Shown: positions 41,796 to 54,094 of the stretch, piece by piece
Layout: each line of letters begins with the position of its first letter
How positions within the stretch are numbered: the first letter of the stretch is position 1
DNA from: Flavimobilis rhizosphaerae
GTDB lineage: Bacteria > Actinomycetota > Actinomycetes > Actinomycetales > Cellulomonadaceae
Reading direction: 5' to 3'
Length of the DNA: 64,000 nucleotides
Assembly (NCBI RefSeq): GCF_014852685.1
Contig: NZ_JACZDF010000001.1
Coordinates: 620,001-684,000 of the forward strand
Program-made: the position numbers and the translations under genes
The notes under the pieces: model-generated
What the model was told of the DNA's origin: nothing
Database searches by the model: none
The model's input: the letters and a program-made list of their open reading frames with translations, nothing else

Positions 41796-42881
41796 GTGAA
41801 CGCCACGCCGCAGTCCGTCATCCCGTTGCTCCACGCCGTCGTCAAGGCCGAGGCCTCGGACCTCCACGTCAAGGTCGGCTCCGCGCCGCGCGTGCGTGTC
41901 GACGGTCGCCTCCGGCGCCTCCAGGTGCCCGTGCTCACGCCGATGGACACCGACCACATGCTCTCGCAGGTCCTGCCGTCGGACCTCGTCGACCAGTTCG
42001 AGCGGACTCACGAGGCGGACTTCGCCTACTCGGTCGCGGGGGTCGGCCGCTTCCGTGTCAACGCCTACCAGGCGCGCGGGACGACGGCGATGGTGTTCCG
42101 TCTCGTCGGCATGGGCACGTCGAGCCTCGCCGAGCTCGGCGTCCCGAGCATCGTCGGCGACCTTGCGCTCGAGCCGCGCGGCCTCGTGCTCGTCACCGGT
42201 CCGACGGGTGCGGGCAAGACGACGACCCTCGCAGCGATGGTCGATCTCATCAACTCTCACCGTGAGGTGAACATCATCACGATCGAGGACCCGATCGAGG
42301 TTCTCCACGACGACAAGAAGGCGATCATCTCGCAGCGCGAGGTGCGTCAGGACACGAAGGACTTCTCGACGGCGCTGCGTGCGGCGATGCGTCAGGACCC
42401 GGACGTCATCCTCGTCGGCGAGATGCGTGACATCGAGACGGTGCGTGCGGCTCTCCAGGCGGCGGAGACGGGCCACCTCGTCCTCTCGACCCTCCACACG
42501 ATCGACGCGCAGGAGACGGTCAACCGCATCATCGACTTCTTCCCGCCGTACGAGCAGCTGCAGATCCGCACAGCGCTCTCGCAGATGCTGCGGGGCATCG
42601 TCTCGCAGCGTCTCGTGCGGACGGTCGACGACAACCGTTGCCCGTCGGTCGAGGTCATGGTCAACACGGGCCGTACGGCCGAGGCGATCGTCAGCCCTCT
42701 CGAGAACCCGCCTCTTGCGGACCTCATCGCGGAGGGCGGCTACTACAAGATGCAGACGTTCGACCAGCACCTGTGCGAGCTCGTCGTCTCGGGTCGGATC
42801 ACGTACGACGAGGCGATCAGCTCGTCGTCGAACCCGCAGGACCTCACGCTGTCGCTGCGGGGTCTGGGCGTCGAGGTCTGA
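41796..42881 (+). CDS. pilT: PilT-like type IV pilus retraction ATPase
   Basis: 361 residues. The N-terminal PAS-like domain begins VIPLLHAVVKAEASDLHVKV. The RecA-like ATPase has Walker A GPTGAGKTTT (135-144), Asp box IITIEDPIE, Walker B ILVGEMRDIETV and His box ETGHLVLSTLHT. The order and the AIRNLIRE-like end region place it with PilT/PilU rather than PilB or CpaF. No other pilus gene is in the window, so its apparatus must be elsewhere. GTG 41796 has no Shine-Dalgarno but GATACT (41783-41788) seven bases upstream, indicating a leaderless mRNA. Confidence 0.88.
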   Translation: MNATPQSVIPLLHAVVKAEASDLHVKVGSAPRVRVDGRLRRLQVPVLTPMDTDHMLSQVLPSDLVDQFERTHEADFAYSVAGVGRFRVNAYQARGTTAMVFRLVGMGTSSLAELGVPSIVGDLALEPRGLVLVTGPTGAGKTTTLAAMVDLINSHREVNIITIEDPIEVLHDDKKAIISQREVRQDTKDFSTALRAAMRQDPDVILVGEMRDIETVRAALQAAETGHLVLSTLHTIDAQETVNRIIDFFPPYEQLQIRTALSQMLRGIVSQRLVRTVDDNRCPSVEVMVNTGRTAEAIVSPLENPPLADLIAEGGYYKMQTFDQHLCELVVSGRITYDEAISSSSNPQDLTLSLRGLGVEV

Positions 42882-42898
42882 ACGTCCGTCCCTGTCGT

Positions 42899-42936
42899 GC
42901 AGCGAGGCCCCGTCCGGACGGACGGGGCCTCGCTGC
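42899..42936 (+). terminator. 17-bp terminator between pilT and the SGNH gene
   Basis: Arms 42899-42915 and 42920-42936, loop GGAC, between the convergent stops of the pilT-like and SGNH-like genes; it probably serves both strands. Confidence 0.85.
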
Positions 42937-42957
42937 GTCGCCGGGGGTTCGCGGAGC

Positions 42958-43557
42958 TCAGGCGTCGGGGTCGGCGAGGCCGAGCCAGCGGTGCCAGCCC
43001 GAGTGGAGGACGAGCCACGCCATGAGGCCGTAGCCGGCCTGCTGGGGGAGGTCGTCGCCACGGCCGGCGAGGTCGGCGTGCCACTGGTCGTGGTTGACGA
43101 GGGGCGTGAACGTCTCGACGTAGGGGGCGCGGCGGCGCTGGGCGACGTCGCCGTAGGCGCGTGAGAGGTCGGCGAGGCGTTCGTCGTCGTCGTGCGCCCT
43201 GGGCGGGGGCCCGACGACGAGCGTGCGCAGGTGCCGTGCCTCGGCGACGTCGAGGATGTTGGCGAGGTTGAGTCGTGAGCGGGCGACGGAGAGCCCGGCG
43301 GTGAGGTCGTGACGTCCGAGGGCGACGACGAGTCGCTGGTCGATGTCGGGGTCTGTCGTGAGCCGCGGCTCGGTCTCGGCCTCCCAGCGTGCGGAGAGGG
43401 CGGTCGACGTCTCGCCGGGGACGGCGAGGACGTAGTGCTCGACGTCGACCTCGGTCGTGCGGGCGACGACGCGTCCGACCCAGCCGAGGGCTCGGGGGTC
43501 GCCGACGCCGGCGGCAAGCTCGTCGCCGACGACGACGATGCGCAGCTTCCTGGTCAC
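42958..43557 (-). CDS. SGNH/GDSL-like protein with altered nucleophile position
   Basis: 199 residues. The N-terminus RKLRIVVVGDELAAGVGDPR aligns with the GDSL block I (GDSL-x-x-G), but the nucleophile serine is replaced by glutamate E13. Block III is recognisable as LVVALGRHDLTAGL, where N is usual after G/xxND; block V near the end reads NHDQWHADLAGRGDD. The fold is likely SGNH hydrolase while classical esterase activity looks unlikely. Start GTG 43557 with GAGGAGG upstream. Same strand and probably same transcript as the aldo/keto reductase gene. Confidence 0.6.
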   Translation of the reverse strand: MTRKLRIVVVGDELAAGVGDPRALGWVGRVVARTTEVDVEHYVLAVPGETSTALSARWEAETEPRLTTDPDIDQRLVVALGRHDLTAGLSVARSRLNLANILDVAEARHLRTLVVGPPPRAHDDDERLADLSRAYGDVAQRRRAPYVETFTPLVNHDQWHADLAGRGDDLPQQAGYGLMAWLVLHSGWHRWLGLADPDA

Positions 43558-43634
43558 GTGGGGGCCTCCTCGCAGGTTCGTCCCATCGTCACCCGTCGCG
43601 CGCGGCGCCGTGGCCGTGACACGCCGCGAGGCGG

Positions 43635-44615
43635 CTACCAGCGCTCGTGCACCGCGGCGCGGACGTCCCGCTCGTAGATGCGGTGCACGGCGTCGTCGTA
43701 CGCCGCGGGGAGGGGAGCTGCGGCGCCCGCCGCGGCGTTCGCGCGTGCCTGCTCGGGAGAGCGCGCGCCGGGGATGACGGTGGTCACGCCGTCGTGCTGC
43801 GCAAGCCATGCGAGGGCCGCCTGGGCGGCCGTGAGGCCCTCGGGGGCGAACGACGCGAGCTCGGCTGCGGCGGCGACACCCGTCGCGAAGTCGACGCCCG
43901 CGAAGGTCTCGCCGACGTCGAAGGCCTCGCCATGGCGGTTGAACGTCCGGTGGTCGTCGGCCGCGAACGTCGTCGTGGTCGTGTAGCGGTTCGCGAGCAG
44001 GCCCGACGCGAGCGGCACGCGCGCGATGATCGCGACGCCACGCTCGGTGGCGGTCGGCACGACGTCGTCGAACGGTGCGAGGCGGAACGCGTTGAGGATG
44101 ATCTGGACGCTCGCGAGCCCGGGGCGCTCGAGCGCCCGCAGAGCCTCGGCACGCTTCTCGACGCTCACTCCCCACGACGCGATCGCGCCCTCGTCGACAA
44201 GGGTGCCGAGGGCGTCGAACACCTCGTCGTCCGCGTAGACGGACGTGGGCGGGCAGTGGAGCTGCACGAGCGGCAGCGTGTCGAGCCCGAGGTTGCGACG
44301 CGAGCGGTCGGTCCAGGCGCGGAGGTTGGCGAGCGAGTAGTTCTCGTGGAGCTGCGGCATGCGGCGTCCGGCCTTCGTCGCGACGAAGATGCCGGAGTCG
44401 GGCCGGGCGCGCAGGAACGAGCCGATGATCTGCTCGGAGCGACCGTCGCCGTAGACGTCGGCGGTATCGAAGAACGTCACCCCTGACTCGAGCGCCGCGT
44501 CGAGGACCGCGTGCGCGTCCTTCTCGTCGACTTCGCCCCAGTCGGCGCCCAGCTGCCACGTGCCGAGGCCGATCGCCGAGACCTGCTGTCCGTCGCTCCA
44601 TCGCTTCGTCTGCAT
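43635..44615 (-). CDS. Aldo/keto reductase
   Basis: 326 residues, TIM-barrel family. The catalytic tetrad is D50, Y55 (FFDTADVYGDGRSEQIIG), K81 (FVATKAGRR) and H120 (LVQLHCPP). The cofactor-binding end is GVTTVIPGARSPEQARAN. NADPH-dependent reduction of aldehydes or ketones is expected; the subgroup resembles YajO/PdxI-type proteins but substrate is unknown. It is followed 77 bp later by the SGNH-like gene. Confidence 0.9.
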   Translation of the reverse strand: MQTKRWSDGQQVSAIGLGTWQLGADWGEVDEKDAHAVLDAALESGVTFFDTADVYGDGRSEQIIGSFLRARPDSGIFVATKAGRRMPQLHENYSLANLRAWTDRSRRNLGLDTLPLVQLHCPPTSVYADDEVFDALGTLVDEGAIASWGVSVEKRAEALRALERPGLASVQIILNAFRLAPFDDVVPTATERGVAIIARVPLASGLLANRYTTTTTFAADDHRTFNRHGEAFDVGETFAGVDFATGVAAAAELASFAPEGLTAAQAALAWLAQHDGVTTVIPGARSPEQARANAAAGAAAPLPAAYDDAVHRIYERDVRAAVHERW

Positions 44616-44724
44616 GCTGCGAGCCTATGCCTGACGGCGTGGAGCGGGGACCGCGCACGGGTTGGGGAGGGTCCGGGCCATGCCGACGAGCCGGACGCCC
44701 CGCCCCGCAGTCCTGTGACGTGCG

Positions 44725-44758
44725 GGAGGCCCGCACCCCGGGTGGGGTGCGGGCCTCC
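44725..44758 (-). terminator. Terminator of kgd
   Basis: Perfect 15-base arms 44725-44739 and 44744-44758 with loop GGGT, 17 bases beyond the kgd stop read leftward. Confidence 0.85.
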
Positions 44759-44775
44759 GTGGCGCACGGCTCGCG

Positions 44776-48609
<3,834 letters not shown>

Positions 48610-48964
48610 TTCGCAGATCGCCTCTTCCACTGCACTGGGTGGTCGTGCTCGCACGGTTCGCGCGTGCACGGCATCGGTCGGGACCACACTACGTGGCGGT
48701 GCCTGGGGCGAAGAGGGCTCGCGGGGCTCGCGGTCAGGCGGACCTGTGGCCGGGGCAAGATCCGGCCAAAGGGTGGCCCGTCTAGGACCAAGGACTCATC
48801 CCTGAGGGCCATCAGTTGGTGAGGTGAGCGCTGGAGTGTGATGCATCTCACATTTCTGGGGCCGCGCTGTGGGCGACCGCTGTCCGCACCTCGGACGCGT
48901 GAGGCGCCGCCCGTCGGGCGAGGAGGGAGCGCGGCGCCCGCCACAGGGGACGGGCGCGGCGGCC
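48610..48964 (-). promoter_or_regulatory. 355-bp upstream region of kgd
   Basis: No gene is credible here. It must carry the kgd promoter. The only well-formed element I see is the CRP/GlxR-like site at 48837; the region nearer to kgd is GC-rich with no obvious -35/-10 pair. Confidence 0.4.
48837..48852. promoter_or_regulatory. CRP/GlxR-like site upstream of kgd
   Basis: TGTGATGCATCTCACA is a perfect match to TGTGA-N6-TCACA. It stands between the end of the ABC-2 permease gene and kgd, so kgd is the only gene it can serve. Confidence 0.7.
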
Positions 48965-49765
48965 TCAGCCGAGGTCGCGTCGGAACGTCGTGAGCCTGCC
49001 GGCGACGGTGAGCACGGCCGCGTACCCGAGGAGGACGAGCGCGCCCTGCCACCACGTCAGCAGCGATCCCGGGCTCATGAGCGAGTAGATCGAGCCCTCG
49101 GCGAGTGCGTCGCCCGCAGCGCCTGGGAGGAACGCCGCGACGCGGCCCCCCGCGTCGCCGAGTCCGGCCGTGAGCCCCATGCGGGCGATGGGCTCGACGA
49201 ACTGCGTGAACGCGAGGAGGGCGACGAGCGCCGCGACCTGGTTGCTGAGGACCGAACCGACGCCGACGCCGACGAGGGTCCACAGCGTGAGCGCAACCGT
49301 CGAGAGCGCGACCGTCCGCCACACGTCGGGGGAATCGAGCATCGGGTCGCCCCCGCCGAGCGCGATGAGCGCGGCCCCGGCGCCGACCGCGGCGAGCGAC
49401 CCGACGAGCCCGTACGCGAGCCCGACGGGGAGTGCGCCGAGGTGCTTGGCGACGAGCAGCCGCGTGCGCGACGGGTCGGCGAGGAGCGTCGGGACGATCG
49501 TGCGGTGCCGCAGGTCGCCCGTGACGGCGAGCGTGCCAATGATTGCGGGGAAGACGTAGCCGAGCGTCGTCCCGACCGCGTACACCGCGCGGGCGGTCGC
49601 GAGCGGGTCCGAGGCGTCGATCCCCGCGTCCTGCGGGGTTGCGGTGAACGCGAAGCCCATCCCTCCCGCGAGGAAGGCCATGTAGCCCGCCATGAGGACG
49701 AGCAGGACCCACCACATGCGCGTCGAGAAGAACTTCGCGACCTCGAGCCGCACCGCGCGCCTCAT
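48965..49765 (-). CDS. ABC-2 type permease
   Basis: 266 residues with six predicted membrane helices, starting MRRAVRLEVAKFFSTRMWWV, the characteristic cytoplasmic lead-in of ABC-2 permeases whose ATPase is encoded next door. The start overlaps the ATPase stop by four bases. Export of a drug, lipid or peptide is expected. The neighbouring histidine kinase/regulator pair suggests the transporter responds to envelope stress, which is an inference from position. Confidence 0.85.
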   Translation of the reverse strand: MRRAVRLEVAKFFSTRMWWVLLVLMAGYMAFLAGGMGFAFTATPQDAGIDASDPLATARAVYAVGTTLGYVFPAIIGTLAVTGDLRHRTIVPTLLADPSRTRLLVAKHLGALPVGLAYGLVGSLAAVGAGAALIALGGGDPMLDSPDVWRTVALSTVALTLWTLVGVGVGSVLSNQVAALVALLAFTQFVEPIARMGLTAGLGDAGGRVAAFLPGAAGDALAEGSIYSLMSPGSLLTWWQGALVLLGYAAVLTVAGRLTTFRRDLG

Positions 49766-50703
49766 GCTGCCACCCCCGTCGTCTGGCCGGTGAGCCGGAG
49801 GAACACGTCCTCGAGGCCCGGTGCGTCCTCCGTGAGGAGGTGGAGCTCGACGCCCGCGGCGAACGCTGCGGCGCCGATCTCGGCGGCACGCACGTGGAGC
49901 AGCCGCAGGGCGCCCGGGGCGCCCGCGCCGGCCGGCTCGGACGCCCAGCCGCGTCGTGTGACGAGATCGGTGAGCGCCGCCCGGTCGGGGGAGTCGACGG
50001 TGACCGTGCGGACGGCGAGCGCCGCGAGCGCGGCGAGGGGCGAGGCGTGGACGAGACGACCGTGGGCGACGATGACGACGTCGTCGACCGAGTGCTGCAC
50101 CTCGGAGAGGATGTGGCTCGAGACGAGGACCGTGCGGCCGCTGTCCGCGAAGCCCCGCATGAACGAGCGCAACCAGGCGATGCCGGCGGGGTCGAGCCCG
50201 TTCGTCGGCTCGTCGAGGACGAGGATGTCGGGGTCGCCGAGGAGCGCGGTCGCGAGCGCGAGCCGCTGCCGCATGCCGGTCGAGTAGCCGCCGACGCGGC
50301 GGTGCGCGTCGCCGGTGAGCCCGACGAGCGCGAGGAGCTGCTCGACGCGTGCCGCGTCGGCTCCGGCGGCGGGCGCGAACATCTGCAGGTGTGCGCGGGC
50401 GCTGCGGCCGGGGTGGAAGGTCGAGGCCTCGAGCGCGACTCCGATGGTGCGGGCCGGGTCGGTGAGCTCGGTGTAGCGAACGCCGCCGATGGTGGCGGTC
50501 CCCGCCGTCGGGGTCGTGAGGCCGACGAGCATCCGCAGTGTCGTCGTCTTGCCGGCGCCGTTGGGGCCGAGGAATCCGGTGACGTGTCCGGGGGAGACGT
50601 CGAACGTGAGGTCCTCGACGGCGCGGACGGTGCCGAAGTGTTTGGTGAGGCCGCGGACGGACAATCGTGCCGGGGTGCGGGGCGGTGCGGAGGACGCTGT
50701 CAT
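49762..50703 (-). CDS. ABC transporter ATPase (drug/antibiotic-export type)
   Basis: 313 residues. Walker A GPNGAGKTTT (46-55), signature GYSTGMRQRLALA, Walker B ILVLDEPTNGLDPAG, and a C-terminal dimer-like region (about 215-313) of the DrrA/CcmA type. It energises the permease encoded immediately downstream. A perfect AT-rich palindrome lies 14 bp upstream of the start. Confidence 0.93.
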   Translation of the reverse strand: MTASSAPPRTPARLSVRGLTKHFGTVRAVEDLTFDVSPGHVTGFLGPNGAGKTTTLRMLVGLTTPTAGTATIGGVRYTELTDPARTIGVALEASTFHPGRSARAHLQMFAPAAGADAARVEQLLALVGLTGDAHRRVGGYSTGMRQRLALATALLGDPDILVLDEPTNGLDPAGIAWLRSFMRGFADSGRTVLVSSHILSEVQHSVDDVVIVAHGRLVHASPLAALAALAVRTVTVDSPDRAALTDLVTRRGWASEPAGAGAPGALRLLHVRAAEIGAAAFAAGVELHLLTEDAPGLEDVFLRLTGQTTGVAA

Positions 50704-50716
50704 GCCACCAGCGTAG

Positions 50717-50739
50717 TTGTTCTAACTTCCTTAGAACAA
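50717..50739. promoter_or_regulatory. Operator-like palindrome upstream of the ABC-2 operon
   Basis: TTGTTCTAA and TTAGAACAA, perfect 9-base arms with a 5-base spacer, in a stretch far more AT-rich than anything around it. It overlaps where the -35/-10 of the ABC operon should be and lies just after the sensor kinase stop. A repressor or MerR/GntR-like regulator site is likely; no such gene adjoins. Confidence 0.65.
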
Positions 50740-50744
50740 GAGGC

Positions 50745-51848
50745 TCAGGCTGCCGGTTCGCGCCCCGCTGCCCGCAGACTGCGCATCCGCGGTGCGGGCA
50801 ACGACACCCGAAACGTCGCACCCCGCTCCGAGTCGACCACCTCGATGTCACCGTCGTGCAGCGCGACCGCCCACCGCACGATCGCGAGGCCGATGCCCGT
50901 CCCGCCCGACGTCCCCGCCGACGACGTCGCCGCAGGCGTCGTCCCGTGGACGAAACGCTCGAAGATCCGCGACCGGTCCGCCACCGCGATACCCGGCCCC
51001 TCGTCAGCGACGTCGATGACCACCCGGTCCCCACGTCGCATCGCCGCGACCCGCACCGTCGACCCGTGCGGCGCATGCCGGATCGCATTGTGGAGAAGAT
51101 TGACGAAGATCTGCGAGAGCCGGTCAGGATCGCCCGGCACCGTGAGGTTCGCCGGCGTGACATCGACCTCGAAGACGAGGTTCTTGCCAGCCTCGACCAT
51201 CTCGACCTCGTCGACGACCGCGTCGAGGAACTCCGCGACGTCGACCGTCGCCACCCGGAGGTCCGCAGCACCCGCCTCGATCCGCGAGAGATCGAGCAGG
51301 TACGTGACAAGACGCGAGAGCCGCTCCGTCTGCGCGAGCGCCGCACCGAGGGACGCCGGCGTCGCCGGCGTCACCCCGTCGACGATGTTCTCGAGCTGCG
51401 CGCGCAACGCCGCGACCGGGGTGCGCAGCTCGTGCGACACGTTCGCGATGAGGTCCCGCCGCTGCTGGTCGCCCGTCGCGAGGTCGTCCGCCATCTGATT
51501 GAACGCGACCGCGAGCTGGCCGACCTCGTCCCGGCTCGTCGCACGGACCCGCCGTGAGTAGTCACCGCCCGCCATCGCGCGCGCCGCCGCCGTCATCTCC
51601 CGCAGCGGCGACGTCATCCCCCGCGCGAGCACGAGCGTCACGACGATCGAGACGACGAGCGCGAGCGGGAACGTGCGCGTCGGCCCGAGGTGCATCCGCA
51701 GACCCACCCACGTGATGAGCGCCGCGAGCGCGTTCGTCGTGATGACGAGGACGCCGAGCTTCGTGCGGATCGACCGCAGGACGTCGAGAGGTCGGACGTC
51801 GGGCAGGTGCGGCCGCGGGACCCGGCCGTGACGACCGGGCGACGACAC
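50745..51848 (-). CDS. Sensor histidine kinase
   Basis: 367 residues. Two membrane helices (about 31-51 and 58-76) enclose a very short outer loop, so sensing is probably within the membrane. A HAMP linker (about 76-128) leads to the HisKA motif LIANVSHELRTPVAALRAQ with phospho-acceptor H139, and the HATPase has NAIRHAPHG, DEGPGIA, FERF and GTGIGLAIVR. It should phosphorylate the regulator encoded just upstream. GTG 51848 overlaps no codon of the regulator, its stop lying three bases away, and has AGGAGG seven bases upstream. Confidence 0.92.
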   Translation of the reverse strand: MSSPGRHGRVPRPHLPDVRPLDVLRSIRTKLGVLVITTNALAALITWVGLRMHLGPTRTFPLALVVSIVVTLVLARGMTSPLREMTAAARAMAGGDYSRRVRATSRDEVGQLAVAFNQMADDLATGDQQRRDLIANVSHELRTPVAALRAQLENIVDGVTPATPASLGAALAQTERLSRLVTYLLDLSRIEAGAADLRVATVDVAEFLDAVVDEVEMVEAGKNLVFEVDVTPANLTVPGDPDRLSQIFVNLLHNAIRHAPHGSTVRVAAMRRGDRVVIDVADEGPGIAVADRSRIFERFVHGTTPAATSSAGTSGGTGIGLAIVRWAVALHDGDIEVVDSERGATFRVSLPAPRMRSLRAAGREPAA

Positions 51849-51850
51849 GC

Positions 51851-52597
51851 TCAGCCCTCCTGGCCCTCGTCGCCGTCGACCGGAGGTTCGAACGCGTAGC
51901 CGACGCCGTGGACCGTCCGGATGAGCTCGGCGCCGAGCTTGCGACGCACCGCCTTGATGTGGGAGTCGACCGTGCGCGTCCCGCTCGCATCGACCCAGTC
52001 CCACACCTCGGCGAGCAGACGCTCACGCGTGAGCACGGTGCGCGGCGAGCTCGCGAGCATGACGAGCAGCTCGAACTCCGTCGGCGTGAGGTGGACCTCC
52101 TCGCCGGCGCGGTGCACCCGGCGCTGGTCGCGGTCGATCACCACGTCGCCCGCGACGATCGGCGGCTCGCCCACGGGCGAGGCCGCGGCCTGCTGCGCCC
52201 GGTCGACCCGCCGCAGGAGCGCCTTGAGACGTGCGACGAGCTCGCGCATCGAGAACGGCTTCGTCATGTAGTCGTCGGCGCCGACACCGAGGCCGATGAG
52301 CATGTCCGTCTCGTCGTCCCGAGCCGTGAGCATGAGGATCGGCACCGGACGCTCCGCCTGGATGCGTCGGCACACCTCGAGCCCGTCGATGCCCGGGAGC
52401 ATGACGTCGAGGACGACCGCGTCGGGCAGGACCCGCGTCGCCGCAGCGACGCCCGCGAGGCCGTCGCGTGCGACCTCGACGCGCCACCCCTCCGCGGTGA
52501 GGCGCTGTGCGATCGCCGTCGCGATCGTCGACTCGTCCTCGACGACGAGGATCGTCGTGCCGCGCGCGGCACCGGTGCTGGCTGCGTTGCTGCTCAT
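51851..52597 (-). CDS. OmpR/PhoB-family response regulator
   Basis: 248 residues. The receiver domain has the acidic pocket ED (20-21), phospho-acceptor D64 (AVVLDVMLPGIDGL) and K113-region MTKPFSMRELVARL. A Trans_reg_C winged helix at about 145-240 has LTPTEFELLVMLASSPRTVL and RTVDSHIKAVRRKLGAE. Cognate partner of the downstream kinase. Targets are unknown; the ABC-2 operon next door and the CNNM pair on the other side are candidates. Confidence 0.93.
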   Translation of the reverse strand: MSSNAASTGAARGTTILVVEDESTIATAIAQRLTAEGWRVEVARDGLAGVAAATRVLPDAVVLDVMLPGIDGLEVCRRIQAERPVPILMLTARDDETDMLIGLGVGADDYMTKPFSMRELVARLKALLRRVDRAQQAAASPVGEPPIVAGDVVIDRDQRRVHRAGEEVHLTPTEFELLVMLASSPRTVLTRERLLAEVWDWVDASGTRTVDSHIKAVRRKLGAELIRTVHGVGYAFEPPVDGDEGQEG

Positions 52598-52756
52598 GCC
52601 CCAACATTCGCACAGGAGAGGTCGCGCGGTACTGCGGCGCGCGGGATGCCGCGCGAGGTCGGTACGATGCGTGGCACGGGTGCGACGCACCCTGCCCGGC
52701 ACGTCCGGGCCGGACGATCAGAAGCGCGGCCCGTGCCGCGCCATGAAGGGGAGCGC

Positions 52757-54094
52757 GTGCTGGCCGACTGGCTGCTCGTCGCGTTCGGGGTCCTGCTCAC
52801 GGTCGGGACAGCGGTTTTCGTCGCGAGCGAGTTCGCGCTCGTGACGATCGACCCGGCCGGGCTCGAGTCGGAGATCGCTCAGACCGCGGGGCCGGGCGGC
52901 CCCGATCGTCGGACACGGTCCGTCCTCGCGGCGCTCCGCTCGCTGTCGACCGAGCTCTCGAGCTCGCAGGTCGGCATCACCGTGACGACGATCCTCCTCG
53001 GGTACACCGCGCAGCCTGCGCTGCAGCGCCTGCTCGAGCACGGCCTCGGGCTCACCGGGTGGGCGTCGACCGCCGTCGCCGTCACAGCGACCGTCGTGGC
53101 GCTCGTCGTCGTCAACCTCTTCTCGATGCTCGTGGGCGAGCTCATCCCCAAGAACTTCGCGCTCAGTGCGCCGCTCGCGACTGCTCGGCTCGTCGTCCCC
53201 GTGCAGCGGGTCTTCACGCGCGCCATGCGCCCCGTCATCACGGGGCTCAACGGCTCCGCCAACGCGCTCCTGCGGCGCATGGGCGTCGAGCCGCGCGAGG
53301 AGCTCTCGGGCGCACGCTCGGCTCCCGAGCTGCTCTCGCTCGTGCGCCGCTCGGCGCAGCAGGGCACGCTCGAGGCGTCGACGGCGCTCCTCCTCACGAA
53401 CTCCCTCGAGCTCGAGCAGCTCGACGCGTCGGACGTCATGACGGACCGCACCCGGCTCGTCGTCCTCACGCGCGAGGACTCCGCGCAGCGCGTCGTCGAG
53501 CTCTCCCGCACGACGGGGCACTCGCGCTTCCCGGTCATCGACGGCTCGCGCGACGAGATCGTCGGGCTCGTCCACGTGAGGCGCGCTGTCGGCGTGCCGC
53601 GGGAACGGCGCGCCGAGGTGCCTGCGGCTGCGCTCATGGTCGACGCGCCGACGGTCCCCGAGACCGTGAGCCTCGGCCCGCTCCTCGTGACGCTGCGCGG
53701 GCTCGGTCTCCAGATGGCCGTCGTCGTCGACGAGTACGGCGGGACGGCGGGCGTCGTCACGCTCGAGGACGTCGTCGAGGAGCTCGTCGGGGACGTCGCC
53801 GACGAGCACGACGTCCGTCGTGCGGGTGCGACGCGGCAGGCGGACGGCGCCTGGCTGCTCCCCGGCCTCCTGCGGCCCGACGAGCTCACCGAGCAGACGG
53901 GCCTCGTCGTGCCGGACTCGTCGGCCTACGAGACCCTCGGCGGGCTCGTCATGTCCCTCCTCGGCCGGCTGCCGGACGTCGGGGACGAGGTCGACGTCGA
54001 CGGCGTGCACCTCGAGGTCGTCGGGATGCACGGGCGGCGGGTCGCGCGTCTGCGCGCCACGACCGTCGCCGGGACCACCGAGGAGGACGCATGA
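52757..54094 (+). CDS. CNNM/CorC-type membrane protein (hemolysin family), full length
   Basis: 445 residues. DUF21/CNNM transmembrane domain (about 1-190; VASEFALVTIDPAGLESEIA, GELIPKNFALSAP), a CBS pair (about 215-340; VMTDRTRLVVLTREDSAQRV, VVVDEYGGTAGVVTLEDVVE) and a C-terminal CorC_HlyC domain (about 350-435). Relatives act in Mg2+/Co2+ or Na+ extrusion or in envelope integrity. GTG 52757 has AAGGGGAG upstream. The stop overlaps the next gene by four bases. Confidence 0.88.
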   Translation: MLADWLLVAFGVLLTVGTAVFVASEFALVTIDPAGLESEIAQTAGPGGPDRRTRSVLAALRSLSTELSSSQVGITVTTILLGYTAQPALQRLLEHGLGLTGWASTAVAVTATVVALVVVNLFSMLVGELIPKNFALSAPLATARLVVPVQRVFTRAMRPVITGLNGSANALLRRMGVEPREELSGARSAPELLSLVRRSAQQGTLEASTALLLTNSLELEQLDASDVMTDRTRLVVLTREDSAQRVVELSRTTGHSRFPVIDGSRDEIVGLVHVRRAVGVPRERRAEVPAAALMVDAPTVPETVSLGPLLVTLRGLGLQMAVVVDEYGGTAGVVTLEDVVEELVGDVADEHDVRRAGATRQADGAWLLPGLLRPDELTEQTGLVVPDSSAYETLGGLVMSLLGRLPDVGDEVDVDGVHLEVVGMHGRRVARLRATTVAGTTEEDA

